Positions 7,719 through 15,291 of a stretch of DNA of 34,177 nucleotides are shown one piece after another. The stretch's first letter is position 1; each line of letters opens with the position of its first letter. Source of the stretch: OFTM10 sp964196195 (GTDB taxonomy: Bacteria > Actinomycetota > Acidimicrobiia > Acidimicrobiales > Aldehydirespiratoraceae). The DNA is taken from positions 1-34,177 of the forward strand of contig CAXMSE010000043.1 in the NCBI GenBank assembly GCA_964196195.1. Reading direction: 5' to 3'. The notes under the pieces are model-generated. The model did no database searches, was not told the DNA's origin, and saw nothing but the letters and a program-made list of their open reading frames with translations. Both the position numbers and the translations under genes were made by a program.

Positions 7719-8051
7719 TCAGGGCACGCCCTCCCACTCGTCGCCGTAGTGAAACACCAGCTCTTCACCCTTCTCGATCGGCCGCAGGGCAAACAATTCG
7801 GGTCCGTCGAACTCGACATTGGGAGAGCTGCTGTGATTGAGCTTGGCCAGCACCCCGTCGCCGTCGATGCCGGTGAAGGTGCCGCTGGCGTTTTCGATCC
7901 ACAGCACATAGATACCGTCCACCACCGTCGGGCGTCCGGTGTAGGCGCCGATGAAGGCGCCCTCGTCGATTCGAGTGGTTGCAAAAACCCCCACCCCGTG
8001 GATACCTGATTCCGCCTGGGTCACCAGCTTATTGGGACGCGTATCACTCAT
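7719..8051 (-). CDS. small bacterial SET-domain protein
   Basis: 110 residues that are almost entirely a SET domain, the fold of lysine methyltransferases. Visible elements are GIHGVGVFATTRIDEGAFIGAYTG (beta strands and SAM-site glycines), LNHSSSPN at 71-78 corresponding to the NHS/x-PN motif that binds SAM, and GEELVFHYG at 95-103 with the catalytic-type tyrosine. There is no post-SET cysteine cluster. Its start overlaps the end of the upstream DUF1330-like gene by eight bases, so the two are co-expressed. The target is unknown; bacterial examples methylate ribosomal or chromatin-like proteins, or remain uncharacterised. Confidence 0.82.
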   Translation of the reverse strand: MSDTRPNKLVTQAESGIHGVGVFATTRIDEGAFIGAYTGRPTVVDGIYVLWIENASGTFTGIDGDGVLAKLNHSSSPNVEFDGPELFALRPIEKGEELVFHYGDEWEGVP

Positions 8052-8400
8052 CGTCGCGAAGGCTCACCACATCAGCGGCCGCGTCGTCGGGTGATTCCCG
8101 GCGCCGGCCATCGGTGATCGCGGAGCGGCTGATGGCGCGCGCCGCGAGTTCTTCGGCGGAAGATTCGCCTCGTAGGGGGTCGCGTAGAAACCCATCGACC
8201 GATACCGAATCGGGAAAGCTCATCACGATCACTGCGTCGGGAGCGCCGGTGGAACCCTTGATGGGTTCGACACGTCGCTCGAAGCGGCCCCGATGGCGAG
8301 GGAGTAGGCCCCGCAGGTGGGCGATGTACTCCTCGAAGGCTTCGGGCGCGCCGGTGCTCCAGAGGCGAAACGTGAGCTCGATCCGGGCTTCATTGGACAC
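8044..8400 (-). CDS. DUF1330-like small protein
   Basis: 118 residues. The N-terminal 80 residues look like a ferredoxin-like alpha/beta barrel of the DUF1330 type: ARIELTFRLWSTGAPEAFEEYI, then RFERRVEPIKG and DAVIVMSFPDSVSVDGFLRDP. The C-terminal 35 residues are polar and probably disordered. The function of this family is not known. It begins with GTG six bases after a TAGTGT box and overlaps the SET-domain gene, so it is the leader gene of a two-gene unit. Confidence 0.65.
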   Translation of the reverse strand: MSNEARIELTFRLWSTGAPEAFEEYIAHLRGLLPRHRGRFERRVEPIKGSTGAPDAVIVMSFPDSVSVDGFLRDPLRGESSAEELAARAISRSAITDGRRRESPDDAAADVVSLRDDE

Positions 8401-8406
8401 CCGGCC

Positions 8407-8412
8407 ACACTA
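8407..8412 (-). promoter_or_regulatory. -10 box of DUF1330-like/SET unit
   Basis: TAGTGT on the minus strand is followed by six bases and the GTG start at 8400, the leaderless geometry seen repeatedly here. Confidence 0.5.
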
Positions 8413-8446
8413 TTGCTTGTCGGGGGTCGGTTCGACCGCGCTCAGA

Positions 8447-8791
8447 TCAGGAGGCGATGGCAGCCACCAGGTGCACACGGTTTGTGAGCCCCCCGTTCAC
8501 GGCCATGTGATAGCCCCGCGTGTCGGTGAAGTAGGTGGAACCGTCGGCCGGGAGGTGGGTCACGTGGTGGTTCACCACGAACAGCGAACCAGGATTGGAG
8601 ATGATCGGCACGTGGATCCGGGGTTCAGGATCGCGGTGCCACGAGTTGCAGTTGTAGAGCCCCTTCCACATCACCCTCATGCGCCCGATCGGCACCCGCT
8701 TGGAGAGCTCCTCGTGGACATGGGCGAAATAGGTGTCGGCGAACGCGGGGATGAGCTCGCTGAAGGCGGCCTCATCCGAGAAGCGGTGAAT
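8447..8791 (-). CDS. aspartyl/asparaginyl beta-hydroxylase-like protein, start codon unclear
   Basis: The conserved domain reads through from about 8791 to the stop at 8447. The C-terminal half is recognisable as the cupin-like Asp/Asn hydroxylase group of 2-oxoglutarate oxygenases: SWHRDPEPRIHVPI, then LPADGSTYFTDT, RGYHMAVNGG and NRVHLVA. The histidines (H52, H60, H95 counted from 8791) and R105 could bind iron and 2-oxoglutarate. The frame is open from 8821, but there is no ATG, GTG or TTG before the GTG at 8695; a protein starting there would lack about 32 residues of clearly coding sequence. ATT at 8791, two bases after the rlmI stop begins, is the best candidate start. A +1 frameshift fusion to RlmI or a truncated N-terminus are alternatives. 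Confidence 0.6.
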   Translation of the reverse strand: MHRFSDEAAFSELIPAFADTYFAHVHEELSKRVPIGRMRVMWKGLYNCNSWHRDPEPRIHVPIISNPGSLFVVNHHVTHLPADGSTYFTDTRGYHMAVNGGLTNRVHLVAAIAS

Positions 8792-8792
8792 C

Positions 8793-10025
8793 TCAGCTTT
8801 CGACCCGCACCAGAAGGGCCTTCAGATAGGAGCCATGGGCGAACCCGACGGGGTGGTCGACGGGGTGGTCGGTGTACTCGAGTTCGGTGAGGTGCCTGCC
8901 CTCTTGTCTAGCGGTGTCGAGTACGGCGGAGTAGAAGGCCTCGGCACTCACTCGGCTCGAGCACGAGCACTGGAAAAGCAGCCCGCGAGGAGCGGTGAGC
9001 CTGAGCCCGAGGGTGGCGAGGCGGCGGTAGGCCTTCAGAGCCCCGGTGACCGACGACTGGCGTTGGGCGAAGGAGGGCGGGTCGATGATGACCATGCCGA
9101 AATGCCGTCCGGCATCGACCAGCCCGGTCATCACTGCGAACGCGTCGCCGATCGATGTCTGGTGGTTGGTGCGGGCAACCGTGGCATTGGCCGTGGCGTT
9201 GAGGGCCATGTGCTGTTCCGCGGCGGCGATTGCTTGAGGCGCCTGGTCGACGCTGAGAACCGAGCGGGCGCCGCCGGCCGCCGCGTGGACGCTGAAGCCG
9301 CCGGCGTAACTGAACACATCGAGGACGTCTCGCCCCTTTGCATGGTCACGCACCAGGGCCCGATTCTCGCGTTGGTCGAGGAAGGCACCCGTCTTCTGGC
9401 CGGTCGTGGCGTAGGCCCCGAAGCGGAGCCCATTTTCGAGATAGGCGACCGGTTCGCCGGTGATCGCACCATGGATGCATTCGCCATCGGTCAGGCCATG
9501 GGTTTCGCCCGCGGCCACCTTGCGGGCGAGGCGAAGCACCACCGCCTCGGGACCGAGTAGGTCCACCACGATCGCCAGGATGGGTTCGAGGTGACAGAAC
9601 CATGCAGCGCTGTAGAGCTTCATCACCACCACTGGTCCGTATCGATCGATCACCAGTGATGGAAGGCCGTCGTTTTCGCCGTGGACAAGGCGATATGCGG
9701 TGGTTTCGTCGGATTCGAGAAGCGGCCGACGACGACTCAGTGCGTCTGTGATCGATCGGCGCCAGAAATCTTGGTCGATGGGGGTTGGTTTGCCGGTGTG
9801 GAGGATGCGCACCGAGATGGGGGAGTGGGGGTCCCAGAGACCGATTGCGGCGAACCTTCGATTATGGTCGAACACCACTGCCAGGTCGCCGGGAGCGCCC
9901 CCGTGAGACCTCGACTCGATCGAGTCGGAGTAGATCCAGGGATGACCGCCCCGCACCTGCCGAAGGGCGTCGCGGGTGACTCGGACCGCCACACGGCGCT
10001 CTGCGGGATGGGGGAGTGGCTTCAT
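8793..10025 (-). CDS. rlmI: RlmI-like 23S rRNA (cytosine-C5) methyltransferase
   Basis: 410 residues. An N-terminal PUA-like domain (GGHPWIYSDSIES), an EEHD-like middle, and a Rossmann methyltransferase domain with SAM motif DVFSYAGGFSVHAAAGGA, an acidic tip SVDQAP, and VIIDPPSFAQ. A cysteine cluster QCSCSSRV corresponds to the catalytic cysteine region. The C-terminus HPVGFAHGSYLKALLVRV is typical and complete. In E. coli RlmI makes m5C1962. Start ATG 10025 overlaps the stop of the upstream dehydratase as ATGA, so it is translated by coupling; GTG 10037 is the alternative. The Asp/Asn hydroxylase-like frame follows directly. Confidence 0.85.
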   Translation of the reverse strand: MKPLPHPAERRVAVRVTRDALRQVRGGHPWIYSDSIESRSHGGAPGDLAVVFDHNRRFAAIGLWDPHSPISVRILHTGKPTPIDQDFWRRSITDALSRRRPLLESDETTAYRLVHGENDGLPSLVIDRYGPVVVMKLYSAAWFCHLEPILAIVVDLLGPEAVVLRLARKVAAGETHGLTDGECIHGAITGEPVAYLENGLRFGAYATTGQKTGAFLDQRENRALVRDHAKGRDVLDVFSYAGGFSVHAAAGGARSVLSVDQAPQAIAAAEQHMALNATANATVARTNHQTSIGDAFAVMTGLVDAGRHFGMVIIDPPSFAQRQSSVTGALKAYRRLATLGLRLTAPRGLLFQCSCSSRVSAEAFYSAVLDTARQEGRHLTELEYTDHPVDHPVGFAHGSYLKALLVRVES

Positions 10026-10978
10026 CGCGGTAGCCACGCGAAATCGGTGTTTCCCCCGCTGACTATCACCCCCACCTTCCGTCCGGCCACCGTGTCGCCA
10101 AGCTTTCGCAGGGCGGCCAGGGGAGCAGCGCCGGAGGGTTCGACCACCGTCTTCATCCGCTGGAGGTGAAAGATCGCGGCGTCGACGATCTCGTTCTCTG
10201 ACACAGTGACGATCTCGGTACCCGCTGCCCTGAGAATCTCGAATGCCTTCTCACCCAGCACCGCGAGGAGGCCGTCGGCGATCGAGTCGGGTGGCATCAC
10301 CGCGGGTTGGTGGACTCCGGTCTGGAGCGAGCGGTAGGCGTCGTCGACTCGTTGGGGCTCCGCCCCGATCACCGTGGTGTGGGGAGCGAGCGCCGTAGCG
10401 GTGACCAACGACCCGCTTATCAGGCCCCCTCCACCGACCGGACATACGAGAAGGTCGAGGTCAGGATGGTTGTCGAGCAATTCGAGGGCGGCGGTGCCCT
10501 GGCCCGCGATGACGTCGAGATTCTCATAGGGGTGGATGAACGTGGCGCCGGACGCCTCGGCTCGGGTGTGGGTCGACTCGCTGAGAACCGCTCTGTCGAC
10601 CAGCACTACCTCGGCGCCGTAGCCCTGCACCGCGTCGATCTTGATTGTCGGGGCACCCACCGGCATGAATACAGCGCACCCGATGCCGCGGATCCGGGCC
10701 GCGTAGGCGACGGCTGCCCCGTGGTTGCCCGAGGAATGGGCGACAACACCGCGTGACGCGGTGTCCTCACTCAGCGACAGCACGGCGTTGGTGGCGCCCC
10801 TGGCCTTGAATGCGCCGACCTTCTGGAAGGACTCCAACTTGAAGACCACACTGGCGTCGAGCTCGCGGTCGAGGGTGGCCGACGACATGATCGGAGTGCG
10901 ATGCACATGGGGGGCGATGCGTTCGGCGGCGGCCAGGACCGAATCGAAGGAGACATGAGGCAGCGGGGATCGGGCCAT
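10022..10978 (-). CDS. PLP-dependent threonine/serine dehydratase-like enzyme
   Basis: 318 residues, fold type II PLP enzyme. PLP lysine motif is VGAFKARGATNAV, the phosphate/substrate loop is SSGNHGAAVAYAA, the glycine-rich phosphate cup is PVGGGGLISG, and the C-terminal SGGN motif is present. There is no ACT regulatory domain, so this is of the catabolic threonine dehydratase / serine racemase / threo-3-hydroxyaspartate dehydratase type and substrate cannot be chosen. ATG 10978 is six bases after TACACT and gives the normal N-terminus. It is transcribed divergently from a paralogue at 11112 and ahead of rlmI with an ATGA overlap. Confidence 0.85.
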   Translation of the reverse strand: MARSPLPHVSFDSVLAAAERIAPHVHRTPIMSSATLDRELDASVVFKLESFQKVGAFKARGATNAVLSLSEDTASRGVVAHSSGNHGAAVAYAARIRGIGCAVFMPVGAPTIKIDAVQGYGAEVVLVDRAVLSESTHTRAEASGATFIHPYENLDVIAGQGTAALELLDNHPDLDLLVCPVGGGGLISGSLVTATALAPHTTVIGAEPQRVDDAYRSLQTGVHQPAVMPPDSIADGLLAVLGEKAFEILRAAGTEIVTVSENEIVDAAIFHLQRMKTVVEPSGAAPLAALRKLGDTVAGRKVGVIVSGGNTDFAWLPR

Positions 10979-10984
10979 CGGGAG

Positions 10985-10990
10985 AGTGTA
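10985..10990 (-). promoter_or_regulatory. -10 box of dehydratase-rlmI unit
   Basis: TACACT on the minus strand ends six bases before the ATG at 10978. This implies a leaderless transcript and favours that ATG over the upstream in-frame start at 11020, which would lie upstream of the transcription start. Confidence 0.55.
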
Positions 10991-11111
10991 CGACTCCGAC
11001 GCACACTGAGACCTCGTCACCGTTCGCCTGTCACTTTACATAACGATGATTTCCGGCGGTCTGAAGGAGAGGGGGTGCACAAGCTTGTATCGATGCGATA
11101 GTCATTCCCCC

Positions 11112-12053
11112 GTGGACAGTGCCCCCAATCCCATCGAAATCGACGTCTCGTCTGCGGTCGAGCGCTTGGCCGGTCTCGTACGCCGGACCCCAGTCGCCTT
11201 TCCCGGCCCTGGAGCTTTCGGTGTGGACAGGGCGCTCGTGCTCAAACTCGAATGCCTCCAACACGCCGGCTCGTTCAAGGTTCGGGGCAGCTTCAATACC
11301 GCGCTGGCCACCGAGTTGCCCGACTCGGGCCTGATCGCGGCATCGGGAGGTAACCATGGTGTTGCGGTCGCCCATGTTGCCCGGTCACTCGGAATCGGGG
11401 CGGAGGTATTCGTGCCTGGAGTGTCGTCGGCGGTGAAGGTCGACCGCATCCGGGCTCTGGGTGCCACCGTCCACGTTGTGGGTGAGCTCTACGACGATGC
11501 TCAGGCCGCCTGTGATGAAAGGGCGGCCCAGACCCACGCCCTCAATATCCACCCCTACGACTCACCACTCACCGTGGCTGGCCAAGCCACGCTGGGTGCG
11601 GAGCTGCTCGAGCAGCTCGATCAGATCGACACCGTCGTGGTGGCTGTCGGCGGTGGTGGGTTGGCCGCGGGCCTGGCGGCCGCGCTCCCCTCCCATATTC
11701 GCATCGTCTGTGTGGAGCCGGCGACGAGTCGCTGTCTGTCTGCTGCGATCGAGGCGGGTCGCCCCGTACCGGTCGACGTGGGGGGTGTGGCGGCGGACTC
11801 GCTGGGGGCCAAGTCCATCGGAAACCTGCCCTGGCAACTCCTTGCCGACCGAGTCGAGTCGGTGGTGGTGAGCGACGAAGCAATCATCGACGCCCGCCGC
11901 CGACTGTGGGACGACGCCCGTGTGGTGGCCGAGCACGGAGGTGCCACCGCCCTCGCAGGCGTCACCAGCGAGGCGATCGAATTGGGTGCAGATGAGCGAA
12001 CCGTGGTGGTCGTCTGCGGGTCGAACACCGACCCTCGAGATCTCGTTGATTGA
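11112..12053 (+). CDS. second PLP-dependent threonine dehydratase-like enzyme
   Basis: About 313 residues, fold type II. PLP lysine motif AGSFKVRGSFNTAL, loop ASGGNHGVAVAHVA, phosphate cup VGGGGLAAGLAAAL and C-terminal VVCGSNTDP. It shares the overall plan with the divergent neighbour but differs in the loop (SGGNHG versus SSGNHG) and at the C-terminal motif (CGSN versus SGGN), so a different amino-acid substrate is likely. The start is uncertain: GTG 11112 gives the usual N-terminus; TTG 11085 is nine bases after GGAGAGGGGG and could be the true one; ATG 11046 is the longest option. Confidence 0.8.
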   Translation: MDSAPNPIEIDVSSAVERLAGLVRRTPVAFPGPGAFGVDRALVLKLECLQHAGSFKVRGSFNTALATELPDSGLIAASGGNHGVAVAHVARSLGIGAEVFVPGVSSAVKVDRIRALGATVHVVGELYDDAQAACDERAAQTHALNIHPYDSPLTVAGQATLGAELLEQLDQIDTVVVAVGGGGLAAGLAAALPSHIRIVCVEPATSRCLSAAIEAGRPVPVDVGGVAADSLGAKSIGNLPWQLLADRVESVVVSDEAIIDARRRLWDDARVVAEHGGATALAGVTSEAIELGADERTVVVVCGSNTDPRDLVD

Positions 12054-12094
12054 TATCATCGGGCGCCCGAGTCGCCGCGCGGGACTTACGGCGA

Positions 12095-12100
12095 TACCGT
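12095..12100 (+). promoter_or_regulatory. -10 box of RG-repeat gene
   Basis: TACCGT ends seven bases before the GTG at 12108, matching the leaderless pattern. There is no ribosome-binding site between them. Confidence 0.5.
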
Positions 12101-12107
12101 TTCGGCC

Positions 12108-13637
12108 GTGGCACGACGGCTTGACATAGAACTCACCTCCTCTCGAGACGACGGGAGCTGGACCTGGCGCGCGGCCGGAGCGAAGAAACCCAAGGGCGCG
12201 CTCGATGGCTCGCTGCTTCCAGCCGGCGTGTCCGTCGGCGACGTGCTGAAGGTGGAAGCCGACGCCGACCTCGAGGGTCTCACCGTCACCACCGTGTTCG
12301 CGCCCAAGGGGCCGCGCAAGGAGGCCGAGCATCTCGAACTGCTCGGCGCCGGTCGCGATGAGCCCCTGGTCACCCAGGTACTCGCCCCCAAGGGTCGAGG
12401 CCGAGGGCGCGACGGCGACGATCGGGGCCGCAGCCGAGGTCGAGGCCGAGATGGCGATGATCGTGGTCGAGGCCGCGGTCGGGGCCGAGATGGCGATGGA
12501 CGCGGAGATCAACGGCCGAGAGGTAAGGGCGACGGTAAGGGTTCCGGCGGCAGCGGTGGCCAACGCCGTGAACGGCCGAAGCCTCCAGCGCGCCCGAAGG
12601 CACCCCGCCTGCGTCCCGCCCGCACCCATCGCCAGGCCGCAGTCAAGGCTCTGCCCGAGCTCCAGCGCGTCCTGGCCGAAGAGGTTCTTCGTGGTGGGGT
12701 GCCCGGAGTGCGCCAAGCGGTCGACCGGATGAACGACAAGGCCGTCGCCGAGGGCATACCGAAGATTAAGACCGAGCCACTTGTGGCTCTGGCCGAGCGA
12801 CTCAACCCTCGCCTCAAGTCAGCCGAGTGGCGCGACCGTGCCGAGGCAGCTGTGGCCGGCCTCGGCGAGGTCGATCTGCGCGACATCCGAAGTGTGGTGG
12901 TAGCAGCCGAAATCGCCGCACGCGACGACGAAAGCCGCGCTCTTGCCGACCAGCTGAGGGAGGGACTCGCCCACCGGGTGGACTCCGAACATCGCAAGTG
13001 GCTCGACGAGCTTGCCGCCACCATCGCCGATGGTCGCACCGTACGGGCCCTCCGCCTCAGCTCGCGCCCGCCGAAGGCCGGCTCTCCCCTGCCGGTCGAC
13101 ATGGCCGAGAAGATGGCCGCAGCGGCAGCCGAGAGCCTCACCGCCGAAGTGACCTCCGATCGTTGGGCCACCGTTCTCGACGCGGTTGCCTTCTCCCCCG
13201 TCAGGTCTCAGGTCATCGCTCAGGGAATCCCCGAGAAGCCCACTGAAGAACTCCTCAAGACCGTGAAGAAGCTGGCATCGCGCACTCCGGAGATCGCCAA
13301 GCTGTTCGGCATCGAACCACCGGCGCCCAAAAAGCGGGGTCGCGGCAACCGAAAGGGTCGACCCACTCCCCCACCTCCTCCCCCACCGGTGGTGGCAGAG
13401 TCCCCACCCTCAACCCCTCAGGATGAGGCCGAGCCGGATACCGCAGCCCAACCGGTCGCTCCAGCCCAACCTGTCGCTCCAGCCCAACTTACCGCTCCGG
13501 AGCCCGTAGCCGCTCTGGAGCCCGTCTCTCAGCCTGCGGCCATCGAAGCCCCGGCACCCGTGGAAGCACTCGCACCGGCTCCTGAGGTCCCTGCTGAGCC
13601 CGAATCCGTCGATACCACCGAGGATCCCGTGGCGTGA
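12108..13637 (+). CDS. RG-repeat, low-complexity protein of unknown function
   Basis: 509 residues that I do not recognise as a named family. Residues 1-80 look like a small beta-rich domain (LDIELTSSRDDGSWTWRA, then SVGDVLKVEADAD, then VTTVFAPKG), possibly an OB- or cold-shock-like fold. Residues about 95-150 are Arg/Gly/Asp repeats (RGRGRDGDDRG units). Residues about 165-405 are alpha-helical and charged, including SAEWRDRAEAAVAGLG and PVRSQVIAQGIPEKPTEELL. The last 100 residues are Pro/Ala-rich with PVAPAQ repeats. RG-rich repeats elsewhere bind RNA or drive condensates, so an RNA-binding role is a reasonable inference. It shares a GTGA overlap with the enoyl-CoA hydratase gene. Confidence 0.75.
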   Translation: MARRLDIELTSSRDDGSWTWRAAGAKKPKGALDGSLLPAGVSVGDVLKVEADADLEGLTVTTVFAPKGPRKEAEHLELLGAGRDEPLVTQVLAPKGRGRGRDGDDRGRSRGRGRDGDDRGRGRGRGRDGDGRGDQRPRGKGDGKGSGGSGGQRRERPKPPARPKAPRLRPARTHRQAAVKALPELQRVLAEEVLRGGVPGVRQAVDRMNDKAVAEGIPKIKTEPLVALAERLNPRLKSAEWRDRAEAAVAGLGEVDLRDIRSVVVAAEIAARDDESRALADQLREGLAHRVDSEHRKWLDELAATIADGRTVRALRLSSRPPKAGSPLPVDMAEKMAAAAAESLTAEVTSDRWATVLDAVAFSPVRSQVIAQGIPEKPTEELLKTVKKLASRTPEIAKLFGIEPPAPKKRGRGNRKGRPTPPPPPPPVVAESPPSTPQDEAEPDTAAQPVAPAQPVAPAQLTAPEPVAALEPVSQPAAIEAPAPVEALAPAPEVPAEPESVDTTEDPVA

Positions 13638-14395
13638 TCCAATTCGAGGTCGACGGCCATGTAGGCATCATTCGCCTCGACCGCGTGGAAGCCCGCAACG
13701 CCATCAACGCCGAGATGTCGGCGGCCATCGAAGGCGCCATCGATCGCCTAGAAGACGACGACGAGCTTTGGGTGGGAATTCTCAGCCACAATGGCCCGGT
13801 GTTTTGTGCGGGAGCCGATCTCAAGGCGATCGCGGCGGGGCAGGCAGGTAAACTGGGCACGGCTCGGGGAGGCTTGGGCGGCCTCGTGCGACGAGAACGG
13901 GCCAAGCCCTTGATCGCGGCGATCGACGGTCATGCGGTGGCCGGCGGGCTCGAACTCGCCCTGGCGTGTGATCTTCGGGTGGCGTCGACCAACTCGCGTC
14001 TGGGCATCCCCGAGGTGAAACGCTCCCTGGTGGCCTCAGCGGGTGGGCTGGTTCGCCTCCCTTATGTCCTACCTCCCGCGGTGGCCATGGAACTGGCTCT
14101 CACCGGCGACACAATCACTGCCGAGCGCGCCCATCAACTCGGGATGATCAACAGGATCTGCGAGCCAGGTGCTGCGCTCGCCGAAGCGAAGGATCTGGCG
14201 GCGCAGATCATCGCCAATGCGCCCCTAGCGGTTCGAGAGAGTCGCCGCCTGATAATCGAAGCCGCCCACCAGACCGATATCGAAGGCATGGAAGCCGCGG
14301 CCGAGGCCCAGATCCGTCTGGCCACCACCGAAGACCGTGCAGAGGGCCCCCGGGCATTCATCGAGAAGCGCCCTCCCGTCTGGAAGGGTCGCTGA
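13634..14395 (+). CDS. enoyl-CoA hydratase
   Basis: 253 residues, crotonase fold with full catalytic residues. CoA/oxyanion motifs are AGADLKAIAAG and AVAGGLELALACDLRVAS. Both hydratase glutamates are present, in GIPEVKRSLVASAGG and AMELALTGDTI. This supports hydration of trans-2-enoyl-CoA in fatty acid or amino-acid degradation, although no other beta-oxidation gene is near. The GTG start overlaps the stop of the RG-repeat gene by four bases (GTGA), so its translation depends on that gene, an odd partnership. It is convergent with the Nudix gene. Confidence 0.87.
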   Translation: MIQFEVDGHVGIIRLDRVEARNAINAEMSAAIEGAIDRLEDDDELWVGILSHNGPVFCAGADLKAIAAGQAGKLGTARGGLGGLVRRERAKPLIAAIDGHAVAGGLELALACDLRVASTNSRLGIPEVKRSLVASAGGLVRLPYVLPPAVAMELALTGDTITAERAHQLGMINRICEPGAALAEAKDLAAQIIANAPLAVRESRRLIIEAAHQTDIEGMEAAAEAQIRLATTEDRAEGPRAFIEKRPPVWKGR

Positions 14396-14411
14396 GTCGA
14401 CAGATCCGGGC

Positions 14412-14819
14412 TCACCCCGTCTGGGGAATGATCCCGTGGTCTGAGAGAAACTCGGCGAGTCCTTCCACCAGCGCCAGTCCGCCAATATCGTTGAGGGGCA
14501 CCCATCGCGCGTCGGTGGCATCGCTACCGGCGATCGCCGCAGAGTCGCCGATCAGGGACACCTCGAAGTCGAGGATCACGTAGTGGTGGGTGCCGTCGAT
14601 ACGTTCGGCATGACCCACAAGAGCTCCGCATGTGGCTGCGAGTCCGGTTTCTTCGTAGAGTTCGCGTTCCACCGCGTCGCTCAGGCGCTCTCCTGGTTCG
14701 ACCCGGCCCCCGGGGACGGACCAGCGTCCCGCCTCCGGCGCCCGGCCCCGCCTGATGAGCAACAACTCATCGGCTCGACACACGATCGCCCCTACCGCCA
14801 CCTGAGGGCGAGGAGTCAT
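14412..14819 (-). CDS. Nudix (MutT-like) hydrolase
   Basis: 135 residues. A complete Nudix box is visible from GGRVEPGERL through RELYEETGL (G-x5-E-x7-REUxEExGU), preceded by WSVPGG. Such enzymes cleave nucleoside diphosphate-linked compounds, including oxidised dNTPs and ADP-ribose; the substrate is not predictable. The start is ATG 14819, which overlaps the stop of the acetyltransferase gene as ATGA. It is the last gene of a four-gene unit running from 16166. Confidence 0.87.
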   Translation of the reverse strand: MTPRPQVAVGAIVCRADELLLIRRGRAPEAGRWSVPGGRVEPGERLSDAVERELYEETGLAATCGALVGHAERIDGTHHYVILDFEVSLIGDSAAIAGSDATDARWVPLNDIGGLALVEGLAEFLSDHGIIPQTG

Positions 14820-15289
14820 TGATCGAGGCGGCGGTGAACGGTGAGTGATCGTGCCACGAGTCCGAAGGTCTCGAAGAAGTTCTTGGTGGCGCGATCGCCG
14901 GGCAGGGCCATGGAGTCGATACCGACCGCGCCGAATCGGCGACACCAATCAATGGCGAGCTCCATCATCTCCTCCCCCACCCCTACCCCGCGCGCGCCAG
15001 GCAACACGAAGATGTCGGTGAGGCGCCCCAAGTGGCGGCCATCGTGGAGCACTACCTGTTTGGCGGCGGCGTAGCCAACCACGGTGTTGTCGATGGTGCC
15101 CACGGCGAGTAGCCGATCGGTGTCGGCCAACTCGGCCTCGAAGCCCTGCTCGAATGGTGGTTTACGAGCCCCGAGGCGAGACCAGATGTAGCCGCCCCTC
15201 GCCGGTGCCAGTTCGGTGATGGCCGCTTCGGTCAACTCGACGAGGGTGGCGAGATCGGCTGGCCCGGCCCGCGTAGCCCCGATCTCCAT
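14816..15289 (-). CDS. GNAT family N-acetyltransferase
   Basis: 157 residues. Acetyl-CoA binding motif A is seen as LTDIFVLPGARGVGVGEEMMELAIDW (the V/L...R/Q-x-x-G-x-G/A pattern), followed by the FFETFGLVARS strand typical of the C-terminal part of the GNAT fold. The substrate is unknown. It starts two bases after the stop of the 147-residue gene and ends in an ATGA overlap with the Nudix gene, so it is in the middle of a tight operon. Confidence 0.82.
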   Translation of the reverse strand: MEIGATRAGPADLATLVELTEAAITELAPARGGYIWSRLGARKPPFEQGFEAELADTDRLLAVGTIDNTVVGYAAAKQVVLHDGRHLGRLTDIFVLPGARGVGVGEEMMELAIDWCRRFGAVGIDSMALPGDRATKNFFETFGLVARSLTVHRRLDQ

Positions 15290-15291
15290 GA

